Assembly (NCBI GenBank): GCA_949126835.1
Contig: OX421506.1
Span: forward strand, 28,223,441 to 28,287,440
Source: Anisus vortex
Taxonomy: Eukaryota > Mollusca > Gastropoda > Planorbidae
Direction of reading: 5' to 3'
Length of the DNA: 64,000 bases
The notes under the pieces were generated by a model. The model saw only the letters and a list, made by a program, of their open reading frames with translations, was not told the origin of the DNA and did not search any database. This document shows positions 44,671 through 55,720 of this stretch, in pieces (the stretch's first letter is position 1; each line of letters starts with the position of its first letter). A program made the translations under genes and the position numbers.

Positions 44671-44869
44671 AATGAGGGCGCAGAATGTATTTTCGCCTCG
44701 GGCGTCAAAAGCCCTAGAGCCAGCCCTGCATAAGAGGTCGTTTATTGAAACTAATGAATTTCTTTTCATTCAAAGTGTCTTGTGTGAATAATCTGCTAAC
44801 AATCAAGCTTATATAGTAACTATGAGACCGTGCCGATCGGTCAAAGGCGTCTATAGAGAACAAACATAT

Positions 44870-44896
44870 TTAATATATATAAACAAACTCACTGTA

Positions 44897-44927
<31 letters not shown>

Positions 44928-45662
44928 TGATGATTATTGTCTCACTAAGTCACATACATGTATTTATGCATTTACAGCACATTTATTTTTAGTACTGTAA
45001 AAAAAAGACAACTCAAGAGCGACAATAGGCCTAACCTTTTCAATAGGTCACGGGTATCAGATCCATTGAACTTCCGGTTACTGTGTTTACAAAGGCAACC
45101 TTTATTGTAGAAACCATAGACTTTATTGCAACGCCAACATCAAGTTCTGGCCATTCAAAAAAGAAGAAAGGATATAAATATTTTTGTGAGGATTATGTTT
45201 TTAATATCGAAAGTGGGTAGGTATCCAAAAATAGTTTGATATGTTATTTTAACGTTTATTTTAATTCTTATTACAAAAACTCAAATAAAAATGCGAATAA
45301 TAAATAAGATTTCTTTATGCCATATTTAGAATACATTTAATGATTTAATTGAAAATCATTATTTACAACGATACATGGTCAACTATAGGAGTAATAAAAT
45401 GTAACCCTTTCATTTTTTTCTTAATCGCAGTAGGCCTACAACTAAAACACAGAACACGGGTATGTTTTGTTAGTAGACAATGACCGGAAATGTGGGTTTG
45501 TCTTTAACCTTTCAGGTTCACCAGACATGGGTAATCGTTAGGAATTGTCAATGAATGATCAAATATAATAATATTAACAAATGCTAGTTTAAAACTACAT
45601 TGAAGAAACTGTTGAAGCACAAATTATTTTTATAGAAAAATGTAATTAGATTTATCGAAATA
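44870..45662. other. Spacer with TA microsatellite
   Basis: TA repeat at 44898-44928. The rest is AT-rich with no gene. Confidence 0.5.
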
Positions 45663-45745
45663 AGGGGCACGGTTGCCAAGCGGCAGCGCGTTCGACTGGA
45701 GTTCCGAAGGTTCTGGGTTAGAATCCTGGTGACGGCTAAGATTCT
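45663..45745 (+). repeat. tRNA-like SINE head
   Basis: GGTTGCCAAGCGGCAGCGCG (box A-like) and GGTTAGAATCC (degenerate box B) match the head of the SINE at 8222-8430 read in reverse. The box B substitution and lack of an acceptor-stem match argue against a functional tRNA gene. Confidence 0.6.
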
Positions 45746-46089
45746 ATTGAAATAAAATACACAAAAATACCTACAAATCACACATTAAACTCAGAAGCTT
45801 AGCAGTAATCTCAAATGTGAACATGTAAACAATGTAATTTCTAAACAATAACATTAAAAACTTAAGGTCATACACTAAGTCAAGAAAAATGCAAGGCATA
45901 AATGACCAAAACAATTAAACCTATATTGACAATGAGACGAAAGCGGACATCCTCAAAACACATTATACATTTTGTATTTCAACTCCAGGTGACATCTCAA
46001 ATAATTTAAATAAAAGATAGGAAACATAATTATAGAAGAAAGAGGCATAAACAATTCTAAATAACTTAAAAGCAAAACAAGCTTCTATC
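45746..46089. other. No gene seen
   Basis: A-rich degraded DNA, possibly further LINE remnant. Nothing supportable. Confidence 0.4.
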
Positions 46090-46625
46090 CAGATAAAATA
46101 CCAGCAAGTATGCCTTAAAGGCCTAAATAATGAACTATAACCAATCTTTAAAATACTTTTTCAGGCCTCTCTAAATCAGGGCAAAGTGCCAAAGAATGAA
46201 AAGTAGCAAATGTAAACATCCTTTTCATAAAAGGTAATAAATATGATCTAAAGATTAAAACATCTAGAGTCTAGACCTTTTTCCCTTACAAGCATTAAAT
46301 GCAAATTACTATAACATAAAAATGTAAACTTGTACTGTAATCAACTATACCAAAATAATGCACTGTGCCCAAAAACTTCAATAAACATAGATCACATGAA
46401 ACAAAATAAATAGGTTATAAGAAAAGGATTGGGTAGTAATAACAAAATTGAGGCTAAGCATAGTTTATAATAAATTAAATACAGAAAAAGATAGTGAACC
46501 CTTACAAAAATAACATCATTAAAACATTAATAAAGATGCGAGACTAGACTCGAACCACGGATGAGCGTAGGACGCAAAAATCTTCTTTGTAGAAAGAGCG
46601 TCTTTAACTAAGTTAAGATAAGATA
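46090..46625 (+). pseudogene. Old degenerate LINE, RT N-terminal remnant plus 3' end
   Basis: Scattered RT words (FQASLNQGKVPKN, FSLTSIKCK) with many stops, then the family 3' end (GAGCGTAGGACGCAAAAATC) near 46565 and an AAGATAAGATA tail at 46616. It is the oldest-looking copy of the 57075-57955 family. Confidence 0.6.
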
Positions 46626-47164
46626 CAAAAAAATGTCTAGATCAATTAGAGAAACGGTAGTCAAACTGGAGTTTGTGTTCCACCTGGAAAATGTCAGTTT
46701 GCTTAGAGTTTCAAAGAAAAAAGAAATAAATAACCTAAATACAAACTTGGTGAGAAAGACCTAACCCAAACTAACTATACAAAATCCTTAGGAGTTATAA
46801 TAAATCATCATGGAATCCAAATATTAATGCAGTTATTAAACATTAAAACAAAACATATGGCTTCATAGAAAGGAACTTTTACAAATATAAAAAAAACATT
46901 ACAGAGATCTTTACTAGAATATGCATCTTTTTTATATGGGAGCCATCCATTAGAGAAGACATTAATACATAGAAACAAATTCTGAAATTTTTTAGCTGCA
47001 AGGTTCATTACTAGTGAATATTTATAACTGAGAAGTGTAACCTCAATAGTTTAATTACTAAACTTAGAAAGATTAGATGACATGAGGACAAATAGTTATG
47101 TAGTAATGGTGCATAACGCATTAAATTATAACCTTTAAATACAACACAATAACAATCTGCTAGG
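46626..47164 (+). pseudogene. Degenerate LINE RT C-terminal remnant
   Basis: Follows the same order as 57200-57720 (CACCTGGAAAATGTCAG versus CACCCAGAAAAATGCC; TCCTTAGGAGTTATAATAAA; GCATAACGCATTAAA) but is strongly mutated and frameless. Confidence 0.7.
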
Positions 47165-47430
47165 GTAGCTTCTGTGATTTAAGTGTCCTCTCGCACATTT
47201 GTCGGCCAGAAGGCGCGTTCCTCGGCAAGGTTCTCCCACGATTTGTAGTCGATGCACGCCAGAAGCATGTTTTTTTTTCCATTTAAACCCCTGGCAAGTG
47301 CGACCTTTTTTCATTGCGCTACCTGCTATACAGCGGAGCTCTGGAGATACGTTCGGATCCCGTACTGTGGACATGGCCTATCCACCGCAGGTACCTCTCA
47401 CTCAGAATTTTGTTTATGCTTAGCTTGCTG
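47165..47430 (-). pseudogene. LINE extreme C-terminus, minus strand
   Basis: On the minus strand YLRWIGHVH near 47400, and in another frame ACIDYKSWENLAEERAFW near 47255-47210, matching the 'RW-GHV ... SWE-LA-DR--WR' ending shared by many APE LINEs. Frameshifted and truncated. Confidence 0.6.
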
Positions 47431-48123
47431 CTTTTCAATTTAGATTATATCTGACCATTTTATGTGGCGGAACTCACACAAGCATCTCAAGTAAGAACAA
47501 TTGAGTTGCTTTGTTTGCTTAACGAGGTAGCGGTAGACCAGGTCTTTATCTTCCAAAGACGAGTGTACAGAGCACGCATGCATGCTACACAGAGGTTGTT
47601 GTCCTATGAGTAGGGTCTTAGATATAATGTGTTGTTAGGTTAAGAATTGCAGTGGAGTTTGTTTTTCTTACAAAGTACAACTTGAAAAATCTCATATGTT
47701 AACAGTTTTTTACATTTGTGCTTGCTAACGAAGCTCTTCTGCAAAAAGTTGGCTCATCAGAGAAATGTGTTGTATAATTAAGAAAGATGATAATGTATTC
47801 GATGTAGAATTGACTGTTTAATTTTTAAATAATATAGTTGTGTTTCATTTTTAAAAAAAATAATTTATATTTTTTTACAAGACATTTTCCTTGTTAATTT
47901 ACTAATAGATCATTATTGGCAACCACTGTAGTAAAAATAGTAAAATTGTACTGATTGCTGGTTAAATCCGCATTCAATTGAACAAAAATAAAATTATATA
48001 AAAAAACACACTCAATGTGTCCTCCTTTTGGTACCCATGTGTCCTCCTTTGTCCTTCTTTTTGTCTCTCTGCGTCCTCCTTTGTACCTATGTATTCTTCT
48101 TCTATTAGCCAGTCTGTAGAGCT
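47431..48123. other. No gene seen
   Basis: AT-rich; TGTCCTCCTTT words recur at 48017-48090. This is the target DNA of the LINE insertion that follows. Confidence 0.45.
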
Positions 48124-48189
48124 GTTTGCTCTCTTGCAGGTAATGACAGAGGTGTCACAGAGTGCGAACCAATATTCAGTTCCCCCCTC

Positions 48190-48904
48190 ACTATTCAGGA
48201 ACTAGATAGGGCAGTCCGTAAGTGCCAACTAAAGAAAGCACCAGGCCAGGATCAGATAGCGAACGACATGATACGGAACCTGGGCAGATTAGGTAATGCC
48301 AGACTCCTGTACCTAATAAATCGAACAAGGTCAACCGGCGAGGTACCAAAGGCTTGGCGGCAAGCGGTGATAGTCCCAATCTTGAAAAAAGGCAAGATCG
48401 CCACCGAGGCAGAGAGTTACCGCCCGATTTCCCTGAACACGTGCGTCGGGAAGCTGGCCGAACGCATGGTCGGCAACCGGCTAACGTGGTATCTTGAGAA
48501 AGAAGGCCTCATAGCCCCAGAACAGGCAGGTTTTAGAGCGAGCATGAGCGCGATAGACCAAACAAACCTCTTCGTACTAGAGATGGCCGATGGATTCCAA
48601 AAGGGCTGAGTCCACCATAGCAGTTTTCCTAGACCTCAAGCAGGCTTACGACCGAGTCTGGAGGCAGGGCCTCATGCAGAAATTGAAGAGAATGGGCATT
48701 GAGGGCAATATGCATCGCTGGATCAAATCATTCCTATCAGAGAGAACGATCCAAACACGAAACGGGACAAGCCTATCCAGGGAAACAACCCTGGAGAACG
48801 GCTTACCACAAGGCTCTGCTCTGTCCTGCATCCTCTTTCTAGTGTACATAAACGACCTGCCAGAAAAACTTGGCTTCAGCTTACGAGAGAACGCGCCGTC
48901 ATAA
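48190..48904 (+). pseudogene. Reverse transcriptase, catalytic motif deleted
   Basis: Starts inside RT (KKAPGQDQIAND near 48230-48265), through ESYRPISLNTCVGKLAERM and QAGFRASMSAIDQ, then in another frame (48590-48904) FLDLKQAYDRVW (first catalytic Asp) and NGLPQGSALSCILF. It breaks off after FSLRENAPS. The (Y/F)ADD motif is missing because sequence jumps directly to the post-RT region near 48900. Two frames plus the deletion make it inactive. Confidence 0.88.
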
Positions 48905-50042
48905 CGACCTATGAGCGTTATAAAAGACTCGAGGAAAGCTTCCCAACCAGAGTCTTAGTAGACACCTGGAAGGGTAGGAAGAGAATAAAGATGCAGTCCT
49001 TTATGCACCACGCAATAAGGCTGTCATCCGAAATCGACCTACCCGATACAAGGCTGCCTATGCAAAGGTTTCTCTCCGGGGAACACGCCAACACTTTCCC
49101 AAAAAAGGGACGAAGCTGAAGGACACCTCAATTAGCAAAACGTCCGACCCAAAACTACTCAGAAAAGTAGCCATGGACACGCTAAATGCCCTACCGCCCG
49201 GGGCTGTCCATGTCTACACCGACGGGTCGGCTAACGCAGACACCGGTACCGCCGGCTTTGGTGTTTACATAGAGTAACCCGGCAACCCGAATAGAGACGA
49301 ACTATGGGGGCCTTGCGCGGGCTCTGCAACTACGGCGCAGAGATCGAGGCCATCAGTCGGGCTTTGGAGTGGATCCGCCCTCGGCTCTACGACCGTCATT
49401 ATCCAGACTGATGCGTTGTCGGTGCTCCAGGTTACTGATAATCTGAACAACTGATTCCCTCAGATAGAGAAAATTCTACTGGCTTCATACGAGCTAAGCC
49501 AGCGCTTTGGAGACCGCGTGCAACTGCAGTGGGTCCCAGGGCATACAGGCCTACCTGGCAACGAGAGAGCAGACCACCTTGCCAAAAAAGGTGGGCTGAG
49601 CACACCCACCTCCGAGGAGCCTGGCAGCACGCCACGCTCCTTTGAGAAGGCCCGTATATTGATCCGGAGGTGGGAGAAAGAAAAGTGGAACGTGAGCTGG
49701 GACAGCTCTGACAAGGGCCGAGAATTCTGGCGGCATTTGCCCCGCTTTAACCGTGCCGAGCCATGGTGGTGCCTAAATAGGTCGGAACAAAGTATCATAT
49801 CTCAATTCCGCACTGGCCACTGCCCCACTGGGGCATACTTCGCCAGGTTCCGGCCTAACTACGACTCGCGGTGTCGCCACTGTGGGGAGGAGGAGGAGAC
49901 AGTGGAGCATATTCTGCGGGAGTGCCCCCGTCTCGTCGATCGAGGAGATGGGACGGGTGACCCACTATCCACTGATCTCTACGGAGATAGAGCCGTGCTC
50001 AAACGCATGACTGAGTTCTTGTTCAGAGCTACAAGGGAATAA
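48905..50042 (+). pseudogene. RNase H and C-terminal zinc knuckle region of LINE
   Basis: VHVYTDGSAN near 49207 (first Asp), then NYGAEIEAISRAL near 49335 (Glu) and IIQTDALSVLQ near 49400 (second Asp) in shifting frames, then an intact 174-codon frame 49518-50042 with LQWVPGHTGLPGNERADHLA (RNase H end) and CRHCGEEEETVEHILREC (CCHC). RNase H of this kind removes RNA from the cDNA hybrid. Stops at about 49275 and 49451 and frame changes disable it. Confidence 0.88.
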
Positions 50043-50185
50043 TACTCCCAGCTCTCGCTTCCAATAGGAGTTCTAGTTAGTTAGTTAGTTTGCTCTCTTG
50101 CAGGTACCTATTTATCTGGCAATCCTACCTATGAGTGAGTTAAGCGTTGTTACGCACACTCTTTGGTTGAGACTATATATAATTA

Positions 50186-50914
50186 TGTGACATATTGGTG
50201 GTTCCCAATACTTGAACACACATTACTTATTTACTCTCTCTCCCCAACGCAAGTTTTGTAGGCGGGTCTAAGTTGTCCATTTCCTTTTATGTTTTTCATT
50301 TTGACTTTTTAGTAACGAGTGTAAAAGAATCTTAGAAATCCACTTTTGTAACATCTGCAAATTCTGGAATGGTTTATTATTACATGCATGGGAGATCATG
50401 TTAAAATTATCGTTTTTATTATGGGCTAAAGTAAATGGTACCAATATTTTCTACCTCTATATTAATGGATCTCCCCCAATGGTATTTAAGTCGTTTCCCG
50501 CACAGTTTGCGACAGAGCGTAGAACGAATTTCATTTGAGCCTGTGATGACGCTTATGTTGGCACTATTTTATTATTACTGTATATAATCTTCATATTGTA
50601 AATACTTGCACATATCGGATTTGTCACCTGAATTAAAATATCTTCTTGATTGAATCATTTACACTGAAGCTTCCTTGTCAAGTTACTATTCTACTTTATT
50701 GTTTACAATACCATAATATATATTTTTTTTACAACTACCAGGTCAAGGAAAGGAACTGTTAGAACGCAAATCCTGAGTTTGTTCCCAGGAAAATAAGGAG
50801 AGTTCCTGTAATGCTGAAATATAAATAATAATAACCAAAGTCTACCCTAGGACGAACGAGAATTATCAACAACATCTAGACGGCTCTGACCACAAGGGGA
50901 TTGTGGTCGTAACA
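50186..50914 (-). mobile_element. Solo LTR, family TGTTACG, copy 2 (inverted)
   Basis: Reverse-complement of copies at 13072 and 59717. Plus-strand ends TGTGACATATTGG and GGTCGTAACA, with 4-bp duplication ATTA (50182-50185, 50915-50918). 729 bp. No internal retrotransposon region. Confidence 0.8.
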
Positions 50915-50979
50915 ATTATAACGCTAATAGTATAATAAGTCAGCTTCAGTTTTCAATATAATAAAAACATAGAACAAAA

Positions 50980-51165
50980 ATGCTATATCACATTAGTTAG
51001 ACTTAGATTCTATACTAGACTATGCATCTAACAAGAGTAATACCAATAGTTAAATCACTAAACCTAGAAAGAAACACTCGACAACAGAAGGGCAAAGAGT
51101 AAAGTAGTAATAATAAATAAGGCATTAAATTCTAATTTAGAAATACAATACAAAAATAATATGTT
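50980..51165 (+). pseudogene. LINE fragment with deletion
   Basis: Short match to the 57075 family (TATCACATTAGTTAG, GGGCAAAGAGTAAAGTAGTA), with an internal deletion. Confidence 0.7.
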
Positions 51166-51411
51166 TATTAATTTACCTTCAAACACTATGTGTTATATTT
51201 CAAATTACACACAGCTAACGTTTAATTCAATGATGAACTAAAAAGATGTATAGAATTTAAAGAAAAATAAACAAGGCCAACAGTAAGTTGATGGTATACT
51301 GTTAGGTGACCTTGCATAGACAGAAGTTTAGTTTTAAGAACTTCCGGTAATGAAACTACTGCACTAAAATTAAGCGTTGTTGAATGCATTAGGAAAAAGT
51401 GTGTGAGGCTA
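51166..51411. other. No feature
   Basis: Nothing recognised. Confidence 0.4.
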
Positions 51412-51419
51412 GGTTTCTT

Positions 51420-51716
51420 TATAGACTATAATAAGATGGACCGCTTGCTCTATTCTTAGAGCTTAAATCAACTTTGTTTTCGTGCGCAACCAATAAGGCT
51501 GTTTTACATTACTTCTACGCTCCTCGTTGTTTCTTAAATGTTTCCGCTTTATTCAACTTTCGATTTTAATTTTAATTTTTCATTGAGAAAATCGAAGCGA
51601 TTCAATAAAACGGAAGTGCAAAGGAAACAACGAATCGGCAATTCCGAAAATCAGTGTTTCGATTCATCATATAGCAGAAATACTAAAGCAAGCGGTCCAT
51701 GTATAATATAGTCTAT
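51420..51716. mobile_element. Foldback MITE, 297 bp
   Basis: Ends ATAGACTATAATAAGATGG / CCATGTATAATATAGTCTAT continue into near full-length inverted arms (GACCGCTTGCT, CGTTGTTTC, TTCCGYTTTATT and TCGATTTT on the left; complements on the right). 8-bp duplication GGTTTCTT (51412-51419, 51717-51724). Non-coding. Confidence 0.85.
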
Positions 51717-51724
51717 GGTTTCTT

Positions 51725-52207
51725 ATAATATCACAATAATAATGATAATTTAATTTTGTATACTATGATTCACTATAATTATTACATTTGTTTTTTAAAC
51801 TGCGAAAAGAAAAATATTCATTTACAACGATAGAATATATAGATCTAGTCTAAAGTATTGATAAAGTAATTAAAAAAATCTAACAAAACATTAGGCTTCA
51901 TCTCGTACCAAGCGCGTCCCTAGGTGGCGGATAGGGGAATGACCTTTAGATATAAAAGTTAGCATTGAATACTGAATAAGGGGCGCGAACCAACTGGTTT
52001 ACTGTCTTGGAGGGTGAGGTGGGGTATCTGCCTGTTTGATGGTCTGACTGCCTGTCTGTCTTTCAGTCTACCTGTTTGCTTGTCGGACTGTAAAATTTAA
52101 GTGCGCGTGCTTGTCTGTCTGTTTCCCACCCACACATGCTTATAGTCTGGTGGTATAAACTGCTGTCTAACAATAAAAAGTCATCAATAAAAGAAGCCAT
52201 TTTGTCG
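51725..52207. other. Spacer
   Basis: A CTGCCTGTCTGTC-type pyrimidine-rich microsatellite-like run at 52029-52130. No gene seen. Confidence 0.45.
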
Positions 52208-52216
52208 GTTGCTATT

Positions 52217-53389
52217 GGGGATGTTAAAACCGGATTTTTTCCAAAACCGGTTTTCGGTTTTATAAAACCGGATTTTGGTTCCCCCCACCCCCGCGCAATG
52301 TCATAAGTCACAGGCCGGAAAAGCCAAATGTGCGTAGTTTTGTAGGTAGGTTATATTTGATAAATAGTTTACACTCAATTAGTGTTTGCAGGGCATTCAA
52401 GGGGTTGATTTGTGTGAATACAATATGATTTTGTACTCTTAACCCTAAAATTAATCTGGACTAATTGATTAAAACCGATAATAGTTAATAGTTTTCAATT
52501 TTTCAATGGTGATAATCAAATTACCGATTATCGTTGACCATAAGGACAGAAGGGCAAAGAGTAAAGTAGTAATAATACATAAGGCATTAAACTCTAATTT
52601 AGAAATACAACCCAATAACAATCTGTTGCAAAGCTCAGATAAACATAAAGACAAAAACACCTTCCTTGTCCCTTATGCGAGAACAAATGCATATAAGTAC
52701 TCTTTCTTCCCGAGTGGCATTCGGGCATGGAATGGGTTGCCTGAACAAACCAGGAAAACCAATAACCTAACATCATTTAAAACATGAATAAAAATGCAAG
52801 ACTAGACTCGGACCACGGATGAGCGTAGGACGCAATAATCTTCTTTATAGAAGGAGCGTCTGTAATGTATAAGATAAGATAAGATAATATTAAGAAGCAT
52901 TTGATTAGGCATATATGGTAACTTGTAAAATAGTGTATTGAAAGGTTTCGCGTAGCACAAATCAAAAGAATGTGTATTTAATAGTGCCGTTAATAATAAA
53001 GCACAGACGTAGTGTCTAGCCGAATTGTTCAGGGTCACAGGGATGGGCTAGTTTGCGTCTCTGCATTGCGTACATCATGTATTGTAACTGTAACTTATCA
53101 ATTGTTTTTTTGTTGTTTTTATTGCAAGCCGTAGATCTATTTGGTATTTGGAAACACAAGAAACACGATATCTAAGACTAAATCGTGTTAGCAAGGCATT
53201 TCAGAAATTGTTTTGTGAGAATCCAACATTATTTATTAAAATATTTCCATAAGAGCAAAAAAGAAAGAGCCTTCTACTTGAAATAATGATTACCTTCCAA
53301 CTCAAAACCAACAAACCGAAAACGGTTTTGAAAAACGAAACCGGTTTTCAGTTTCAAAACCGGAATCCGGTTTTCGCTTAACATCCCTA
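52217..53389. mobile_element. TIR element (GGGATGTTAA ends), split by a LINE
   Basis: Ends GGGGATGTTAAAACCGG and CCGGTTTTCGCTTAACATCCC are inverted repeats, with flanking duplication GTTGCTATT (52208-52216, 53390-53398; 8 or 9 bp). Subterminal AAACCGGTTTT palindromes are abundant at both ends. A short LINE (52543-52887) is inserted inside. No transposase is visible, so it is non-autonomous. A second copy's right end lies at about 54891-54915. Confidence 0.85.
52543..52887 (+). mobile_element. Young 5'-truncated LINE insertion
   Basis: About 325 bp nearly identical to 57632-57955 (I see two differences), ending in AAGATAAGATAAGATA. Encodes only the C-terminus (NAYKYSFFPSGIRAWNGLPE). Confidence 0.9.
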
Positions 53390-53582
53390 GTTGCTATTGC
53401 AAGGATAGACTGGATTGCATGTGAAGTGTTTGTTGTCTCGTCTGGCTTTTTCCCGCTTTTGCTATAAACACCAACCGCGCGAGTGATTAGGCGCGGTTTT
53501 CTAACGCGAGTAACCAGCTCGCGGCAACCCGCCTACCCGCCGCCTCTATAAACGTACACTTAGGGTGTTACTCTTGTTAATT

Positions 53583-53770
53583 GGGAATATTGGGAATATT
53601 GGGAATATGGTTATGAACCTTGCAGCTCTTTTTTTTATTTGTTCTAATTTGTTAATGTTTTCTTTAGTTGATGGGTCCCATACAGGTGCCGCATATTCTA
53701 GTATAGGTCTAACTAATGTGAGATAGCAGTTTAGTTTTATATTCTTATTACATTTGTAATAAATTTGTAA
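53583..53770 (-). pseudogene. LINE RT C-terminal fragment, minus strand
   Basis: Minus-strand reading LTLVRPILEYAAPVWDPS then KKRAARFIT matches 57450-57560. Bordered on its low side by three GGGAATATT units (53582-53608). Confidence 0.8.
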
Positions 53771-53847
53771 TGAATCCTAATGTTTTGTTTGAATTGTTAA
53801 TAACTTAATCAATATATGAAGTAATTTATAGTAACTATCTTTACTAT

Positions 53848-54060
53848 GATGTTTAAAACAATATATTTCATATTGAGTGAGACATATGTGTAAAATATTT
53901 GTATTGTATGGCCACAATAATATCCAGCCAGCTTACTGGTCCACAACTAAATTCAGATACCAGTCAGAGATATGTAGACTAGGAAATAATCTCAAAAACA
54001 GGGTGGGGGTCGAATTCACCAGAAATCGAACGCAGGACTTTAAATAAAAGGTATCTGCTA
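53848..54060 (-). repeat. SINE family 2, copy 1
   Basis: Minus strand has a box B-like GTTCGATTTC near 54035. The body at 53848-54015 is about 95 percent identical to 56585-56745 (GGCCACAATAATATCCAGCC, GCTTACTGGTCCACAACTAA). Confidence 0.7.
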
Positions 54061-54202
54061 CTATTCACTCATTACTAAAATGTTTTACACGTTTTTTAAT
54101 TGTTCATTCAATAGATGCTATAATTGACAAGTCTTAACAATTATGCATGCATAAAAGGTAAAAAAGAACAACATTTTCGGTCTTATTCGATTATTTGCTT
54201 CG

Positions 54203-54352
54203 AAACATGTCTGTGTGCTACGTTACTGGTTGTACGAAAATATGTAGAGAATTACATTTATTTCATTTCCAAAAGACGGCGCCAAAAGAAAACGATGGAT
54301 TGTGAAGGTCAGATTTGAAGAATCACCTATTTATAATCCCAAACTAATTGCT
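54203..54352 (+). pseudogene. THAP zinc-finger fragment
   Basis: ATG near 54206 gives MSVCYVTGCTK, then after a frame change FPKDGAKRKRWIVKVR, matching the THAP pattern (C-x-G-C near the start, F-P-K-D, R-x-K-W). THAP domains bind DNA and occur in P-element-type transposases and host regulators. A frameshift near 54260-54270 breaks it and no second Cys/His pair is readable. It may belong to the TIR element whose end lies at 54915. Confidence 0.55.
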
Positions 54353-54890
54353 TGATGCAAAAGAATTTTCGTGTTGTAGTTTTTTATGAATCTCCGCATT
54401 GTGTTTTTTTTAATTACCAAAGACGCAACTCTTAACTAACTTATTGTATAAACAAAAGCTAAATTTAACCTAACGCGACTAACACTTTGAGTATTAATTA
54501 TCGCCTACTCACTTTTGATGTTAAAAACGGATTCCTCATAACTAATCTTGTAGCCGTTTTATATTTCTAAAAGACGAGAATTGGCTGTCAATGTTGAAAT
54601 CAATTGTCAAACAGCACCAAAAGCATGGTTTTTGTTTTCGAAAATGGCAGTAAATTTCACCGGAAGTTCATGATCTCTTCCATTTGAAAAGGTCACACCT
54701 CATTAAGATTTGTCAATGGTAAAAAAAAAAATAAATGCACGTATTACTTTGTGTTAGAATCTATTTATTTCAATTTCTGGTAATAAAAAGAAATTATGCC
54801 TCATGTGCCTCATAGCTGGCAAAGTGTGGAAACCATCGATACGCTTTCATTAGGGTAGGGAGGAAACAAAAGCACCAGCCATTTCAAATC

Positions 54891-54915
54891 CGGTTTTCGT
54901 TTAACATCCCTAGTT
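54891..54915. repeat. Right terminal repeat of a second GGGATGTTAA element
   Basis: AATCCGGTTTTCGTTTAACA then TCCCTAG is the same end as at 53370-53390. The matching left end was not found, so the copy is incomplete or diverged. Confidence 0.6.
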
Positions 54916-55720
54916 TATAGTTACTATCTTTTCAATGATGTATTACGACACGCCTGTCCTTCATAAGATATCCAAAGATGATTTATCAATTCTTATTACA
55001 AAGGCGATATATCAGTGGTCATCTATGCACTGTCATATATGCCGCAATAGATAATTTTAGTATTGCACTGATCAAGTCGCTTTGATATACTTTTCAAGTA
55101 TTAATTCAATAAAAATGTTAAATGAGAAGCCAGCTTTTGTTATCATTTTGTAGATAATTATTAATAAGTCATTGACTATAGAATAATTAGTACCGAATTA
55201 TAGATTGTATTATTTATTTGGCTAGAGCCCTCATTCAGTTGATGAAATATTTATTTATTACGTTGTCTTGTAGTTACTATAATTACTGCTTCAATTGGTA
55301 GTATCATTATTAGTTCATTTTTATATTAGTTTAGTGTAGTCTAGGTTGGTCCAAATTCAAATTATCCCCTAGCAATCTTTATAACATTGATTAGAGTTTA
55401 TTTGATTTATTCAGGTGTATACTTATGTTGGCTCAAATACACAGCAAGTATCGTGTTGTTATTGTGTAGTGTTGACAATTACTATTGCATTATAAATAAA
55501 ACACACACAATACTGAAACGTGAAGAATTGATATAAATCGAGTATTGTAAATAAACGAATTATTGGTTTAATCACAGAATCATCACTTAAAATCCAAATA
55601 GAAGAATGATATTTACACAAATGGTTAAGAATAGCACACTATCCATAGAATGGATAAGAGATATATTCAATAGGCTATGAATAGCATTGAAACTACTGGT
55701 AAAACAAAATTGAATTCTTT
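54916..55720. other. No gene seen
   Basis: AT-rich spacer; nothing recognised. Confidence 0.45.

Larger units (their letters stand above)
42644..44728 (+). mobile_element. hAT transposon, 2085 bp, within R2
   Basis: Terminal inverted repeats CAGGGCCGGCTC / GAGCCAGCCCTG and exact 8-bp duplications CATAAGAG (42636-42643, 44729-44736). Encodes a decayed ZMYM1-like transposase and carries an intact nested MITE at 44400-44670. Confidence 0.94.
42376..44870 (+). repeat. Dispersed repeat R2, copy 2, split by hAT
   Basis: Begins TGTGACAGGGGATGG and matches 953-1255 in order. Interrupted at 42644-44728 by a hAT and resumes at 44737 up to about GGTCAAAGGCGTCTATAGAG near 44838-44858, similar to the end of copy 1. 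Right boundary approximate. Confidence 0.65.
48143..50087 (+). mobile_element. I-like LINE, 5'-truncated with internal deletion
   Basis: GC-rich insert flanked by a 19-bp direct repeat GTTTGCTCTCTTGCAGGTA (48124-48142, 50088-50106; a base or two may be ambiguous) and ending in TTAG/TAGT repeats at 50075-50090, typical of target-primed insertion. It carries RT and RNase H, the architecture of the I superclade. It lacks its 5' half and the RT active-site segment. Confidence 0.9.

Noticed and set aside
45663..45745. Functional tRNA gene
   Set aside because: Box B is degenerate (GGTTAGAATCC), no acceptor stem closes, and the same sequence heads a SINE at 8222-8430.
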